NCBI GenBank assembly: GCA_018806985.1
Contig: JADANN010000434.1
Coordinates: forward strand, 496,001-560,000
Reading direction: 5' to 3'
Source of the DNA: Angiostrongylus vasorum
Taxonomy: Eukaryota > Nematoda > Chromadorea > Rhabditida > Metastrongylidae
DNA length: 64,000 bases
Shown piece after piece: positions 10,598-23,168 of the stretch (position 1 is the first letter of the stretch; the number at the start of each line of letters is the position of its first letter). Below the pieces are notes generated by a model that was given only the letters and a program-made list of their open reading frames with translations, was not told the DNA's origin and ran no database searches. Position numbers and translations under genes: made by a program.

Positions 10598-11926
10598 AAA
10601 AGCGATTTTGACCAGAGCATTTTGGAAGGCCTCCCAACGGTTTGCCGCCTTATCATGGCAAATAGAAGGAGTCTTGGAAGCCCTGGATAGTCAAGGAATC
10701 TCTACTCAGTACATAAAGATTCTTCGTGAGCTGTACAAAAATTTCACAACGAAGGTATCACCATTCTACGACGATATTATCATTGACGTCAAAAAGAGGA
10801 GTTAGGCAAGGCGATACCATCTCGCCAAAATTATTTACCGCCACCCTCCAGAACGTCATGCGAGCATTGGAATGGGATAATATGGAAGTGAAAATCGATG
10901 GTCGGGAGTAACACCATCTTCGCTTTGCTGATGACATTGTCCTTATAACGCCAAACATTAGCCAGGCGTAACGCATGCTTACCAACTTTGATAAAGCCTG
11001 TGGAAAGATCGGTCTTCGACTAAATCTCACAAAAACGGTGTTTATGAGGAACGGATTGGTTTCGCATGCCCCATCCATTCCCAACGGAACGAATATCTCG
11101 GAATGCTTCAGTTCTGTCTAGGTCGGGAAATCAATATGATGAACGACCTAGCTCTAGAGCTGAGCAGAAGGAAACGAGCGGTTTGGGGAGCTTTCAAGAG
11201 CATCGGGGATGTAGTGAAGAGAACAAAGAACACCCGACTTCGTGCCCACCTTTTCGACTCAACGGTACTTCCTGCCCTAACGTATATGTCAGAAACCTGG
11301 TCGCTGCGTAAGCAGGCTGAAAGATCACTCTGCGTTATCGAACGTTCAGTCGAAAGGACGACGCTAGGAGTATCCCGTTTCACACAAGTAAGGGAAGGGA
11401 TCCGAAGCTCCGATCTGCGTCGACGATCAAAAATCAAAGATGCCGTTCTGTACGCCAAACAATCGAAGATAAGGTGGGCCAGACACGTAATGAGAATGAA
11501 TGACAACCGATGGACAAGAGCCGTTAGTGACTGGATTCCTCGGGATGTCAAAGGTACTGCAAGAAGACCATCGACGCGATGGTCAGAGTTCTTCACGAAG
11601 AGCCTAGAAGATATGATGCTCGACCAGTCCCTAAAACGAACAGAACCCATTGGGCTACTCTTGCACGCGACAGGGGAAAAATGGAAGACTTACTGGCGTC
11701 CGCTCGAGTCACTCGACGATCAACGGGACTACAGGTGTACAGGTGATACAGGTGATCATGGCAAAGAGGTGCTCCTAGCTGTCGGGCAGCGAAATATAGT
11801 GGCGGATTCATCCCCAGCAGGGCCTCTAGCGCTGAGAAGAAGTTCAACGATTGTATCCGGAAACCCAGATAAGAAAAGTGTTGATAGACCACCCAAGCAT
11901 CGAAGCAAGTCAGTAAGTAAGCCAGT
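10598..11926 (+). mobile_element. RTE-type non-LTR retrotransposon, 5'-truncated and decayed (RT domain to 3' end)
   Basis: The reverse-transcriptase reading is continuous only across several frames. 10608-10797 gives EALDSQGISTQYIKILRELY and IIIDVKK; 10790-10908 gives RGVRQGDTISPKLFTATLQN; 10921-10941 gives the catalytic RFADDIV; 11103-11730 gives a long intact stretch (TRLRAHLFDSTVLPALTYMS, then WARHVMRMNDNRWTRAVSDW). Stops interrupt at 10909 and near 10970 and 11118, and there is a frameshift near 10795, so it cannot be active. The endonuclease half is absent. The 3' end carries AGTCAGTAAGTAAG at about 11908-11922, the short tandem tail expected of RTE elements. Confidence 0.9.
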
Positions 11927-13149
11927 ATTTGAGAAATAGGGTCGATCTTAAGGGATCTCGAACCGCCTGGGAGTCATGCTGTGTGTCGCATTTTCTGGTG
12001 GCGGGAAGTATGAAAAACGTCTACCAAAGATTATCATACACTAGCTTAAGAAAAAAAGGTACACTGGAAGAATGGGCTGTCCATCGCCAGATTTACCTAG
12101 GGCTTCAGTTTGCTCGTGAACGTAATCAGAAGTACGTGCCTGGGAGCGTTTGCTTGCTTGCTGACTGTAATCTTTCGTAAATCTTATGATAAGTCTGTAG
12201 TCAAAGAGATGTCAAATATAAAGGTGGGAGATAGAAATCCACTACAATTAATAAGCTTCCTGCGCGCTCCAATTAAAACCGACAAGATGTCCACGAATAC
12301 GTTCAACTACCATTCTAGAAATCGATAGACTCCCATGTATATTAATCGCTGGAAACGGTAAGAAAAGAAATATTAACTCTTGTTCTCTATGTGCTAAAAA
12401 GCTGCAACGCGATAGAGTTAGCTAAGACGACTGACCAGAAACCGTTTAAGAACTCGCGATGTAAGAAGCTAGATGATTCTGTATGATTCCATAGGAATCC
12501 GTGACGGCGCCTCCTTGCTTGGACGATGTTCGTCGTTTAGGAGAAGTAGTGTTCTAGTGAGTAAGCGATATTAGAGCCATTGCCTAAGCTAGGATTCTCG
12601 TCAACACTAGTCCACTACCAAAATCGATTCCTTTAAATCTTTTGAGACAAAACAGAACGCAAAATTTGTGACAATTTGCATCTGTTTCGAAGCTTTTAGT
12701 GGCTGCTTTAAGCCCTTTCAACCAACAAATCTCTACTCATATTGAATTTTATTAAGCGAGTGAAGATCTATGAGATCTGTTCTTAATAGGTATAAGCTCT
12801 CTTTTTTTACCAAGAAAGAATTACGATTTTCGGAGCTTACAAAAAACACTTTCAGATAGTGTCGTATTCTGAACACAGAAGGAATTAAGTAGGCGAGGAA
12901 AATTTTGAAAACTTACAGTTCAAAAATTTTCCGAGAAAAGGTTTTACACTTTTTTAATTTTTACATTTCTGAGACCTTTAACTCTTAGCAAACTTGAAAC
13001 TTAGACAACTTCAAAGCACTTTAGTTCTTATCTTGATGAAGCGGAATCCCCAAGCAAGTTGGTTGTTGCTGAGATACTGTTTTCAAAATCACTGATGGGG
13101 GGAAAACGAGCGAGGGATACAATATGTTCACGACTATTTGTTTCTTATA
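11927..13149. other. No gene recognised
   Basis: Follows the RTE 3' end. Frames at 11929-12328 are short and unmatched. Confidence 0.55.
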
Positions 13150-13512
13150 CCACATAACCCGTCTTCATATCTATTTCGTCCATGCCAGCACTCCTTGCAT
13201 TATATTCGCTTCTTCCCATCCACTATCCACGAAGCTTTTTCCAACTTTTCGCGTGTTGTTTCGCCCGCTGCAAGAGGAATTCTGTCATTTTTATGAACGC
13301 CGTTGAATGCGGATTCAGTCTATTCTACCTTGATTACTGAGAGCGCCGTGTGAGAGCGTAGCAGGATGAATTCGAGACAGTGAATTATTTCCAGACAAGT
13401 CTGGTACCAATGTCCCGACTCTGGGAGGACGACAAGCTTGATACGCTCGGGCGCTGTCGAACCAGCACTGTCTTCGTGGTAAACGACATCACTACCACTG
13501 CGTTAGCCCTCA
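13150..13512 (-). mobile_element. SINE-B
   Basis: From GTCTTCATATCTATTTCGTC through CACTATCCACGAAGCTTTTT to head CATCACTACCACTGCGTTAG. The core is complete with AGACAAGTCT at 13393-13402. Confidence 0.83.
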
Positions 13513-14261
13513 CCTGGTTTTACGATGGTACTAAAAATAAGATAGTTCGGGAGAAACTTTACTCGATCATCATTCAACTGCGTTCTCAAAGGTTATAGAA
13601 TCTTCGAGTGAGAGCCGAAGCAACACGCAAATACCAGCACCTTCGTTCATGGTGCATGCAACACAAAGAACCGAATGAAGGAAGGTCTGGGATCTGTACA
13701 ATATGTACAATCGGACATTATTAAAAGAAAGGTTCCCGAAGTCACAGACCCCAGAAAGAGCACCGACGACTTCTACCAAAGTCTTGCCAATTGAAAGACT
13801 TGCCCTATGTTTACCAGAATGGCAAAGTTCACTTTTCGAGAGGGCAATAAGGAAAACCAATCACAGCTTCTGTTTTGGTCTTTTCAACAGGCAAGTACAA
13901 CTGCATCTATGTCCAATCGAGGATGGATACGTCGTCCCAGTGGTTGTTCTTCCCGAGGTCGCAAGTGTTATGTGTTACCAGTCTATATAAATTACAAGCT
14001 GTTTATTTAAATTATTCTGGACAGGGAGCTGTGCATGATGGACAGCCATGCTAGCAAACTGATTTTCGAGTGGACCAAGCATTATGGGCAGTGAAGCAAT
14101 CATCTTTGTGATTACGCAATAGTAGAAATTACTAAGGTGTCAAGAACGTACTAGATTCCATTTCTCACTTTCTTCAAATTAAAAAAACCCCTTGGACTCG
14201 GTTGAGATAGAAGCAGTCAAGGAAGCCCTTTAATCATGGTCTTGTGTATCTCTACCTAGTA

Positions 14262-14480
14262 CGTGTGGAAAGTGGTCTACGGGTGAATGTCAAGAAAACG
14301 ATGTTCAAGAAAAACCTACTTGCTTCCGATGCCATTCGTGTCTTTAGTCACGCTCGACGGAATGAGTTTCTTCAAATCCTTTAGCCATTTGTCTCTGAAG
14401 CGAGAGGTTAATATAATCATCGAAATGAACAGGAAGGAACAGGGTGGTTAAGGAGGATGAAGTGACATCGAGGATGGAGT
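14262..14480 (+). mobile_element. RTE reverse-transcriptase fragment (short, decayed)
   Basis: One frame gives SGLRVNVKKTMFKKNLLA, which matches the RTE segment following the FADD box (GLRxNxKKTxFMKN in the family). Downstream similarity fades after stops near 14385. Small relic only. Confidence 0.4.
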
Positions 14481-15129
14481 GAAGAGAACAACCGGCCGTC
14501 TTTAAATATGTGTCCGTCCATGGTTTTTGCTATTGCTCCTAGCAAACAAAAAGTGCTAAATGAATTAACTATAATGCATTTCTAGCAATGCCAATGCGAA
14601 AATTTGTTAAGAAGAGAGCCATTCCTGAATTCGATTGATCCTGAACATCCAGAAACCCTTGTTTCACTGAAGATAAGTTTGAGCATCTTCAATGTAATAA
14701 ACCCTCAACTGCGCCCCACTTCTTCCATGAACCCTCTACCGAGCACGCTAGGTGGAGAATTTCTCCAAAGACTTCCCACTTGACTAGCAGTACACTTACA
14801 TTTGATAAATCATGCAAACACCTGGGAATTCTCTTTTAGAATACCAATGCACTTGAAGTGCAGTGTGTCGTCACACATCAAATCATGCAGTCCGGTTTAT
14901 TTTGTTTAAATGAGAGATATCATCTCATGCAAGTCGGTAAAGGAAAAAACTACACGAATAATTACATCTGAATCGTCGCACGACTATCATTTTTTACATT
15001 GAAAGTAGAAATGATTATGCAGATGTGATTTCTTACTTCATTATCAACGATCAAGATCCAACACCCGAATTTCGGCTTTTACCATTTAGCCCCTCGTTCT
15101 CCTTTTCTAGAAAAATAGTTGGAGATATT

Positions 15130-15335
15130 TGGATACTTGGACGACTCGTCTCCACTAGTTGTGGGGGCGCCAGCATGTTGCCCACATTTTTTTCCTCTTT
15201 GTTGGAGACTTGCCGGTTGAGCTATTGTGGTTTCCTGGAATCCCGAGATCAGCCTGGCCAAACTCTGCCCTGGGTCGTCACCACCACAGGCAGTCGGAGC
15301 CCTTGTGGATCAGAGGGAGAAGATGGAGAGAATCT
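15130..15335 (-). mobile_element. RTE 3'-tail repeat, partial
   Basis: GGTTTCCTGGAATCCCGAGA, then GTCACCACCACAGGCAGTC and CCTTGTGGATCAGAGGGAGA match the distal half of the family in reverse. The 5' half is missing. Confidence 0.65.
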
Positions 15336-15419
15336 AAAAGAAAAGGACAAAAAGAAGACTATGATCGCCGTTTCGATGCTACTTGCTCACATTGACGTAC
15401 GCTTTTATCTGGAATAATA

Positions 15420-15704
15420 TCACATTACTTTTCGTTATGACTGCGAAGTTGGGCATCACAAATATTCCGATGAAAATGGTGAAAGGCGATTCCATACCAT
15501 ATGTATGCAAAAATCCTACGTTCCACACATTCTTGCAGATCTTTTTTCGAAAGATAAAACTTTCTGTCTGTTGGCCATCAAAAACGTTTTGGGCATCCGA
15601 TCCATCTTTCCATCTTCATTTGCAGTTCACAAATGCAAATTTTTTGCATTTGTTTTGCCAATCGGAGTTCGTGGTGCTGCCATAGTTTGTTTAGACACGT
15701 AGCA
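15420..15704 (+). CDS. unrecognised 94-codon open frame
   Basis: The frame starts after TAA at 15417-15419 (YHITFRYDCEVGHHKYSDEN) and ends TAG at 15702-15704 (VRGAAIVCLDT). It contains scattered Cys and His (DCEVGHH, HTIC, HKCKFF) but no recognisable zinc-finger spacing. There is no good splice acceptor in front. It could be a degraded exon or chance; a second long frame overlaps it. Confidence 0.15.
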
Positions 15705-15839
15705 TACCATACCAAACGTACTAGAGATTTGAGCAGACCGAAAAACGCGAAGAACAGGTGATTGATAACGCGACGTCTTAAATTTCCTCCGGTTATTGTA
15801 AACAGCAGAAAATGGCTATAGAATTAAAAGATCGCGATC

Positions 15840-16135
15840 GCGTGCAACGAAGTTAGTAGAGATGCCCTGTAATACACAATGGAGCGGTCGTTGGTGCAAT
15901 CCCTTGCTCAGAGCCCTTGAAGTCGTTAAGCCTTCCATCCTTTCAGTGTCTTCAAGTCGGAATCAAACTTGTCATTGAGGATATAATCACTGGCTTTACA
16001 CATTAATGGGTCATCGCATGTCATTGTGCAGGCTAGATATGCATTCAACCATCTAAACGATCCTATGAATAGGCTTTAATGCATGGCGCATCCCTCAGAG
16101 TTGACAAAACCTTAACGCCTTACCCTTTTTATCAT
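15840..16135 (+). mobile_element. SINE-A, diverged
   Basis: Eroded head (GCGTGCAACGAAGTTAGTAG), then CTAGATATGCATTCAACCAT and GCATGGCGCATCCCTCAG. The tail ends TACCCTTTTTATC. Confidence 0.7.
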
Positions 16136-16329
16136 TTATGGGGTTAGAAGACTCATTGTACTCACAAATCTCACCAGTATTCACAGCGAATACACAACGC
16201 ACCTTAAGGTGGTGTGTGTTCCTGCTTGTGTAAGAGAGGGAGTTGAGTTTTTTACTGCGAGTTTTTTTGACTCAGGGTTGCTTGTGCAAGTGGTACTTAA
16301 AATCGCACTTATCATGTCACAAAACCACA

Positions 16330-16398
16330 AAACCTTCGGCGTTGACCAATCCCTTTGCATGTTGCAGGTCATCTCTAACCACTGCTCTACACGTTAAC
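16330..16398 (-). mobile_element. SINE-A with large internal deletion
   Basis: CTTCGGCGTTGACCAATCCC (3' end) is joined directly to CTAACCACTGCTCTACACG (head). The body and core are absent. Confidence 0.5.
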
Positions 16399-16939
16399 TT
16401 CGTTTCCACATGTAGGGCATAAAAACAATAAAATATGTCTCGCACACGTGAAACATGCAAGAGCATTGTTTAATGTTGGCAAAAACCCCGTTAAAGAGTT
16501 GCGTTGCGAACTGCGCTTTGATGATTTGCACGGACGTTATTAAAAAATGACATTTTGAGAGTTCCTGGCAATGAGCTGATAGTAAACCAAATTATGCCTT
16601 TAAATGCATTAAAGGGCTGAAAATAAAGCTTTCGATCAAGCTGTAAACGATGCGTCGTGTCGTCATCGACTTCATCAGTCGTTGCAAGATTTAGTTGGAT
16701 ACACATCAGGCGTGTACACTCACCAGCTAGCAGTGAACCACCGATGTATGAAGTCAGTAAGTCAGTAAATTGAAGAAAATATTAACTATTTATGCCGAGG
16801 TTGGATAGAACTTGGCTTCTAGAACTACCAAGATAACTCATGGAAATGGCAATCGTGGTTCGATTTGGATAAGGGTCTATATTTACGAATAGCTCAGCAT
16901 TACTGCAGTTGTACTTCACTATCTAGTCAATGTTGTTAC

Positions 16940-17085
16940 TCTTTCAGAAAAGTCTGGTACCAATCTGTCCACGCCTGAGGGATGGAAAGCTTCTTGAGCC
17001 GTGGGGCGTAGGATCGAACGAAAGTCCGATTTGATGTGTACTATGGGGGCACGGCACCTATAACTACTGCGCTACACTCACACTT
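16940..17085 (-). mobile_element. SINE-A head and core only
   Basis: AAAAGTCTGGTACCAATCTG, GAGGGATGGAAAGCTTCTTG and head ACTACTGCGCTACACTCAC. The 3' half is missing. Confidence 0.65.
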
Positions 17086-17494
17086 GGTGTTCAATAAAGC
17101 ACTGTCAAAGAAATCATACTGTATGCTGCTGCAGCGACTAGAACTTTTACGCTATTGCCCTAGCCTGTTATCGTTTCGATTGTTGCTGCTACCGTAGTAA
17201 TCTTCAGGTCTGCAAGAACTCAGAACCGCCCATTATCAACTATTTCTATATGTGATTAGTATTAATTTCCAACCAATTTTTTTGCATCGCCCGATATTTA
17301 CGGGATTTTTCTCAGTATCGCTACTTGCCAATTTCTGTCCGCAAAATAAGCACTAATCATGCACCATGTTGTATAAGAACACTTTCACGGAGGACAGCAA
17401 CTTATGCACTATCACGACGTAAAAAGCGATTTAGTTGGTGAACAAAATAAAAGAAACGATCTAACTCATCTTCATTCTATATATATTTCCTGCT

Positions 17495-17758
17495 CTTATG
17501 TCTCTTAGGCGCCCTGCGACCCACACATGGGATCATTCTTCGCGCCCGTGGCTCACCAAGCCCTCCGGGGTCTCAAAATTGGTGCCAGACTTGTCTCAGA
17601 GGATAGCAGCATTGGTTGGATACATCGTAGGCCATCGCAGTCATTATATAGGCCAGATATGCATTCAGTCACCTCCAGACGAAGCTTAATGAAGTCGAAT
17701 ACATGGCGCGTCACTCAGTTACTGATCATCGTTGAGAGCTTTATCCTTTATCCTTTTA
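17495..17758 (+). mobile_element. SINE-A, head eroded
   Basis: GGCGCCCTGCGACCCACACA, core with AGACTTGTCT at 17587-17596, tail GAGAGCTTTATCCTTTATCC. Confidence 0.82.
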
Positions 17759-20744
17759 TGTCTCTTAGAGTCCTATAAAAAAGAAGCAGTGAAGGGCCAA
17801 TCGACTACCACACTATAAGAATCCATTCCACTACATTTGTTAAAAGACGAGAATATTCTCGTAAAGGGACATAGAGAACAGGTTTAAGATACCCCACCAC
17901 GATATATAAATTCAAATTTTTCGTGACACTTCGACATAAACGACATATTTAGAAATAATGCCGTTAAGAGTCGCACGAAACCTATTCTGTATAAAAAAAA
18001 CCAAAATGTGACGATTTTTTTGTTTTGCTAAGGGAGTGTAGAATGCAGCCTTTCTTGACACCTCCATTAGAGCAAAAGACTGGACGACGGGAAAGTAAAG
18101 CAAAGACCTAGGTTTCTGTAATGGACAGCATGTGAGCTCCTGCCAAAGGTAATAGAGGGTCAGAAGTCCAAAGAGGTTACTTCGTTCATATATCAGCATC
18201 GTTGTCGTTATAATCCACACCATACTCTGCCATTAGAAAGTAGTAGACATCAAATAGAAGTTTAAACATTTTTACAGTTTTTATCCCGTTTAAAAGAGTT
18301 ACCATAAACTAGAATACAAGTTGTTTTCAAGTTTTATTGGCTAGATTACTTTTGTTCTGTGTTACACATGTGTAAGAAGTGCTGTCATCAGTGATTTTGT
18401 AGCATTCGGAGCGGAAAGGGATTTTTTTAAAAAGTGCTCCAATTATAGCGCAATGTGTGACATGTAGATTGGACTATAAAGCAATGAATTTAGCTCGGTC
18501 TTCAAGAGAGAGTTGACATTTGTGTCCTGTTCTGAAAATCGCATTCAAATGTCGGAGATACCCGGTTGTTAATATTAGATTAGTAGGACAAAGGCGCTGA
18601 CAAAAAACTCGAGTTCGAGTTCTACTTGGCGCAATTTTTTTCTTCAGATGATTTGCTGTTCTACTTTTTAACTCAAGCCAGGAGTATTTTTGATTCCATG
18701 GCACAAAAGTCTGGACATATTTATATTTGAATTGTTCACTTAAATTGCAATGTGTTTTGAATGCTAGTTTTTATCCCAAGTGTTAAATCGTCTAAAATCA
18801 TACAATCTTATCACTAGAGCTGTTGTTGAAAACAGATCGACCTGAATTGAGAGCAACTTCTTGTCTCTCCCGTAGTTTGCTTTACACGGAGCCTCTTGCT
18901 AGATTCTTTTCTTCATTTATTCGTTAGCGTATTCAGCTTAATTCATGCGCGTAGGAACTTACCAGAAAGCAAGCTGTTCAACTGGAAGAAATCTTAAGAG
19001 ATGTGGTGTTAATTGGGCAATGAACCCACTAAATTCCACTGATTGGCCAGACAATAAACAACGTTGAAAATGCACTCCAAGGTTCTTAAATAGCGGACTC
19101 CGCTGGAACGGCAAAATTTATACTGATCACTCTCATGGGAAGCTTATGATTGACTGGAGAAATATCATCCAGTGTAGGCTTTGAGAATTTTCGGCATTTC
19201 TGGTGAACATAGAATCGATGCATTTTAAGCGGGTTGTCAATTTTCATAAAATGGAAGTAACTTCCACATGTTTATAATCGCGGACTTAAGTTCAGGGATG
19301 TGTTTCGGAAGGTGGTAATGTAAGCTTGACATCGAGCTCTACGGGTCGAAACAGAATTAATAAAGTTTACCTGCCTTCATCATGAAGGCGATGACCGGTG
19401 TCTTTAAAAGACAATTCCATTAGCTCTCGTTTCGCTTTTAGGCGCTAAAATCTCTGCAGTAGAGCACTATTAAGCACAATTTTCTAAGACATGTTTATGC
19501 CTCAGTATGGAGGAGAGCTTATTAGTCATTAGGAAGGCAAATAAACAGCTAGTAATTTTTTACGTCCTGGCCTGTATAGCAGCTCAGAGAGGCCTTAAAA
19601 ACCCCTAAGCAGAAAGAAGCAGACGCAGTAGCTAAAGACGCGGAGATTGGCACAAGCGTCCACAATGCCGAGCGATACTTTGGCAAACACAAAACCTGAA
19701 TTATGGATCTCCGATAAATATAGTACACTGATACTGCGTGCAATGCACTGGTAAAGGTCATCCATAACAAATCCTTGTGATTCCTAATTATCTTCATCTA
19801 CCTGGTGCACTATTTTTTGAAAGAATAGGTTTTTCGACACAATGCTCCTTCTGCCAACTAGAAATGCATTCCCTTCTTCAAATGTTATTTAGGAATGGCA
19901 AAGTGCCTATTCGGCTGGAAACTATGAGGGGGGCTTCGTCACTGTACAAGAAGGAAATGGGCACACAACGTCAACAGTACTTGCCCAGCAAACGTACTGC
20001 AACTTCTCTATAAGCAACTGTTTTCTTAAATACTCGATAACAAAGTGCACACTCCAATCACGGCTCCTTGAAGACCAATGATTCAGTCCGATAGGTCTTA
20101 ATCATGCGGTTAAGAAATTCATTGGCTACTACTTCAGTTACAAAGTACAATGCAGATATAGGAAATTTGATAAGAAAGAGTTCAAAGTTGATAAAGGGTG
20201 GTCAGGTCACACCCAACACCAACCACTGGTAAGGAGAAAAGAATGGTGAGCGAACTCAGCAATACTTTTGAAAGAACCAATTTTTTTGGAAAAAGAAGAC
20301 AGGGTACTATGCCAATCATTTAGGCTCCCTTTTCAAATGTCTTAATGGTTCTACTAAATATACAGATGCCATCAATGTGGAGTAAAAGTGAGGTTCTAAG
20401 CGAGTACGTGATCGGGAGGATGATTATACGAGGATCCGTCAGAAGCAAGTGCCAGAAACAGTTCAAAGATCCCACCAACATTCGCTATAAGACCACGGAT
20501 ATGTTGTGTGTAATGCCGTGACGTAGAAAATCAGGTTGGACATGTAAAAAGTTCTAACAACAATTGCTAGATAAGAGTCTTCAGCAGTTGTGCTTTACTT
20601 GACACGATATGTGGAACAGGAACACGGCTAATCCAATGGTCACACCACTGGGGACAAGCGGACAACCAGAAGAGCTGGTTTTACAGTGCAGTGTGCAGTC
20701 ATCAGTGGAAAAAAAAGCTTTGAAAACGCCATCAGCGTTAGTCC
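17759..20744. other. Long repeat-poor stretch without a recognised gene
   Basis: About 3 kb with no SINE. Open frames stay below about 105 codons and show no domain or good splice context. Confidence 0.55.
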
Positions 20745-20868
20745 CTTCCTGGGGGGATTCTCCATGCATTCGACTTCATCAAGCATCGTTAGAGGTGATT
20801 GAATGCATAACTGTCTTACATAGATAACTCGTACTGGCTTACTAATGTGTCTACTCATAGTCTAGACA
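20745..20868 (-). mobile_element. SINE-A fragment
   Basis: CATGCATTCGACTTCATCAA, then GATTGAATGCATAACTGTCT and a decayed core. Both ends are missing. Confidence 0.6.
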
Positions 20869-21140
20869 TATTTAAATGGTAGACCTCTGTGTCTTATAAA
20901 GAAACAACACTTTCTAATCACATTTCATTCACTAGAACTCAACTGTGTGGGATGGCAGTTCTGCGAAGCAGGAAAACTTATCCTATAAGGCGCTAAATTT
21001 GTACTGCAAAGTGCTAATCAGATTTAATTCCTTAGTAATGCGCATTTTCACGGTAAACAACGGTAAACAACGCTAAAGATATAATCTAATAGTGTGCTAG
21101 CAACCGTTGACAGTTCAAAGCTTGAATAATATATTTGACT

Positions 21141-21292
21141 GAGCTAAGTTTTTTATTTGCTGCCTACCATAACTTTTTTTAATATAGTATAATTTACCCC
21201 CTCCCCTTCCTCGGAGGGTAATAGCGCGTTCGATCGCCACCGCAGACACCTGCGGTCCGGAGTTCTGCAAATGTCTCAGCATCATTGTGGTT
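21141..21292. mobile_element. SINE-C inverted dimer remnant
   Basis: Left piece is only the reversed tail (TTTTTATTTGCTGCCTACC); right piece is the 3' half of a plus unit (GCGCGTTCGATCGCCACCGC, CCGGAGTTCTGCAAATGTCT). TATATTTGACT flanks at 21130-21140 and 21292-21302; the right copy partly overlaps element-like sequence. Confidence 0.65.
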
Positions 21293-21869
21293 ATATTTGA
21301 CTATATTCTCCATCCACATCATCTTTATTGCTACACATTCTATCCACTTAGCTTCACTGCTACTTCAACCCGGTTAGTGTTTCCAACGTGTGGTTCACTG
21401 CAATCGAGATCCTCGCTTTAAATGATAACTTCGAATATTTATAAATGTGAACAAAATTTTGGAACATCTACGAACAGCCAAAGCAGTTAACATCTATTAG
21501 TATTTCCAACTTTGTATTTTATCTGCGTAGTACATATGAAACTTTTTACTGCTTGTGCTACTTTTTATAACACACGATCGAAGGTTCTATCAATCAGATG
21601 ACAGACGCTTCTTTGAAAATAACTGGTGCCTTAGCTACTTGAATGACTTTACTAACGGCCACTCAGTGTTTGTTGTTACACACAGACGAATGAAAAGTTT
21701 TTCCACTTGTATCACTGCGTGCTGAAAATCTAGAATCTCATGAGCCATACCATGTTCCTTAGTGAATGCGTGGAACACAGTGGCGAGCCTGTAGATCGCA
21801 GATGAGAACGAAAGCTCTACCAGAATCCAATTAATTCGTGAATTGCATTAGCAGAACGCAGATGATCCA

Positions 21870-22083
21870 ATTAAAATAAGCTGCGTATCAGGCCTGTACA
21901 ACGAATTGACGAATTGCGGTGGCATATCGATGGGTCAAGTCAGTGATTGTATCCCATTAACCAAGTCTAGTACCACTTCACAGACATTGGAGGAATGGAA
22001 GGTTTGCTGAGTTTAAGCTGATGGATCGAGCCGGCAATCACATCTGTACCGCAGTTTAACTATGTACTGCGCTACAAACGCCC
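21870..22083 (-). mobile_element. SINE-A, diverged and tail-less
   Basis: ATTGCGGTGGCATATCGATG, ACATTGGAGGAATGGAAGG and head TACTGCGCTACAAACGC. Confidence 0.6.
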
Positions 22084-22262
22084 CGGCTGACTCCAGTCAT
22101 AATAAATGTGGTCTGTCGTTAATCAAATCGGCAAAGAACCAGTGCGTAGTGATCGGCCATACACAAAAAAGCAGTAGCCTATTAGTATGACGTTTCTATC
22201 CAGCTTTGAAATTCCTACACTCAGTCGTATACTTTCGACCGCTAAATATCTTTTTGACCAAC

Positions 22263-22620
22263 TTTTTTATTTTCGCACGACCCATCTTCACATCTACTGT
22301 GGGAAACCCAAGATTTCTCGCAATCGACTTGCTTCCTGATATCCATCATCCAAGAACGTCTTGGAGCAATTCGCGTGTGGTTTCAGCTGCTGTTCGACGA
22401 TTTCGCCTTCTTTATGAATGTCGTAAAATCCTGGTAGAGTCCATTTTCCTTACCGTCATGGAGATAACTGGACAAAGGCGTTTCGACATTGATTGCAGCT
22501 ATTAGGTTACTGAATGCCCAATCCCCAGAGAAATGAGCGGTTTGGAGACTGCGGTACGGGGTCGAACTAGAACTGTACTCATGACGAACGGCATCACAAC
22601 CACTGTGCTACCTATCCCTT
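22263..22620 (-). mobile_element. SINE-B, part of core lost
   Basis: CATCTTCACATCTACTGTGG, GAACGTCTTGGAGCAATTCG, GCATCACAACCACTGTGCTA. The core lacks the segment around GGTACC. Confidence 0.75.
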
Positions 22621-22899
22621 TGATTGTTTATTAAGTTTTGGATAATGAAGGAGCTTCCTGCTTTCTTAGATTGCTCGTTGCATTTACGCTTTAAGAAAAG
22701 CACTTAAGTGCGATCATCTATGACTAATAATTCATTTAGGCTAGAAATCATAAAAGTTCGTGGGCTTCTGACGTCGTCCTCTGCCATTTGATTTTTGCTT
22801 CAGTTTGTTTATTCACTAGAACGCAAACAAAGAGTGAAGCCGTGTATCAGTACGAAAATTCCCACGACACTCTTCGAGGGCAGTTTTCTTGTTAAACGA

Positions 22900-23168
22900 T
22901 AGAGGATAAAGCTTTCGGCAATGATCAATCGTTGAGGGATGCGCCATGCATTCGACTTCATTAAGTATCGTTGGAGGTGATTGAGTGCATATCTGGCCTT
23001 TAAATGACTCGCGGTTGCCTACCAATATATCGAGCCAGTGCTGCCATCCTCCCTAGACCAGTCTGGTACAAATTTGCCCACCCCGGAGGGATGGAAGGCT
23101 TGCTGGGCCATGGGCGCGGGAATCGATTCCACGTGTGTGTCGCAATGGCGCCTTCAACCGCTGCGCCC
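22900..23168 (-). mobile_element. SINE-A
   Basis: Tail AGGATAAAGCTTTCGGCAAT, full body, head GGCGCCTTCAACCGCTGCGC. The core 10-mer is altered (AGACCAGTCT). Confidence 0.85.

Noticed and set aside
11108..11650. 180-codon minus-strand frame
   Set aside because: Antisense shadow of the RTE reverse transcriptase.
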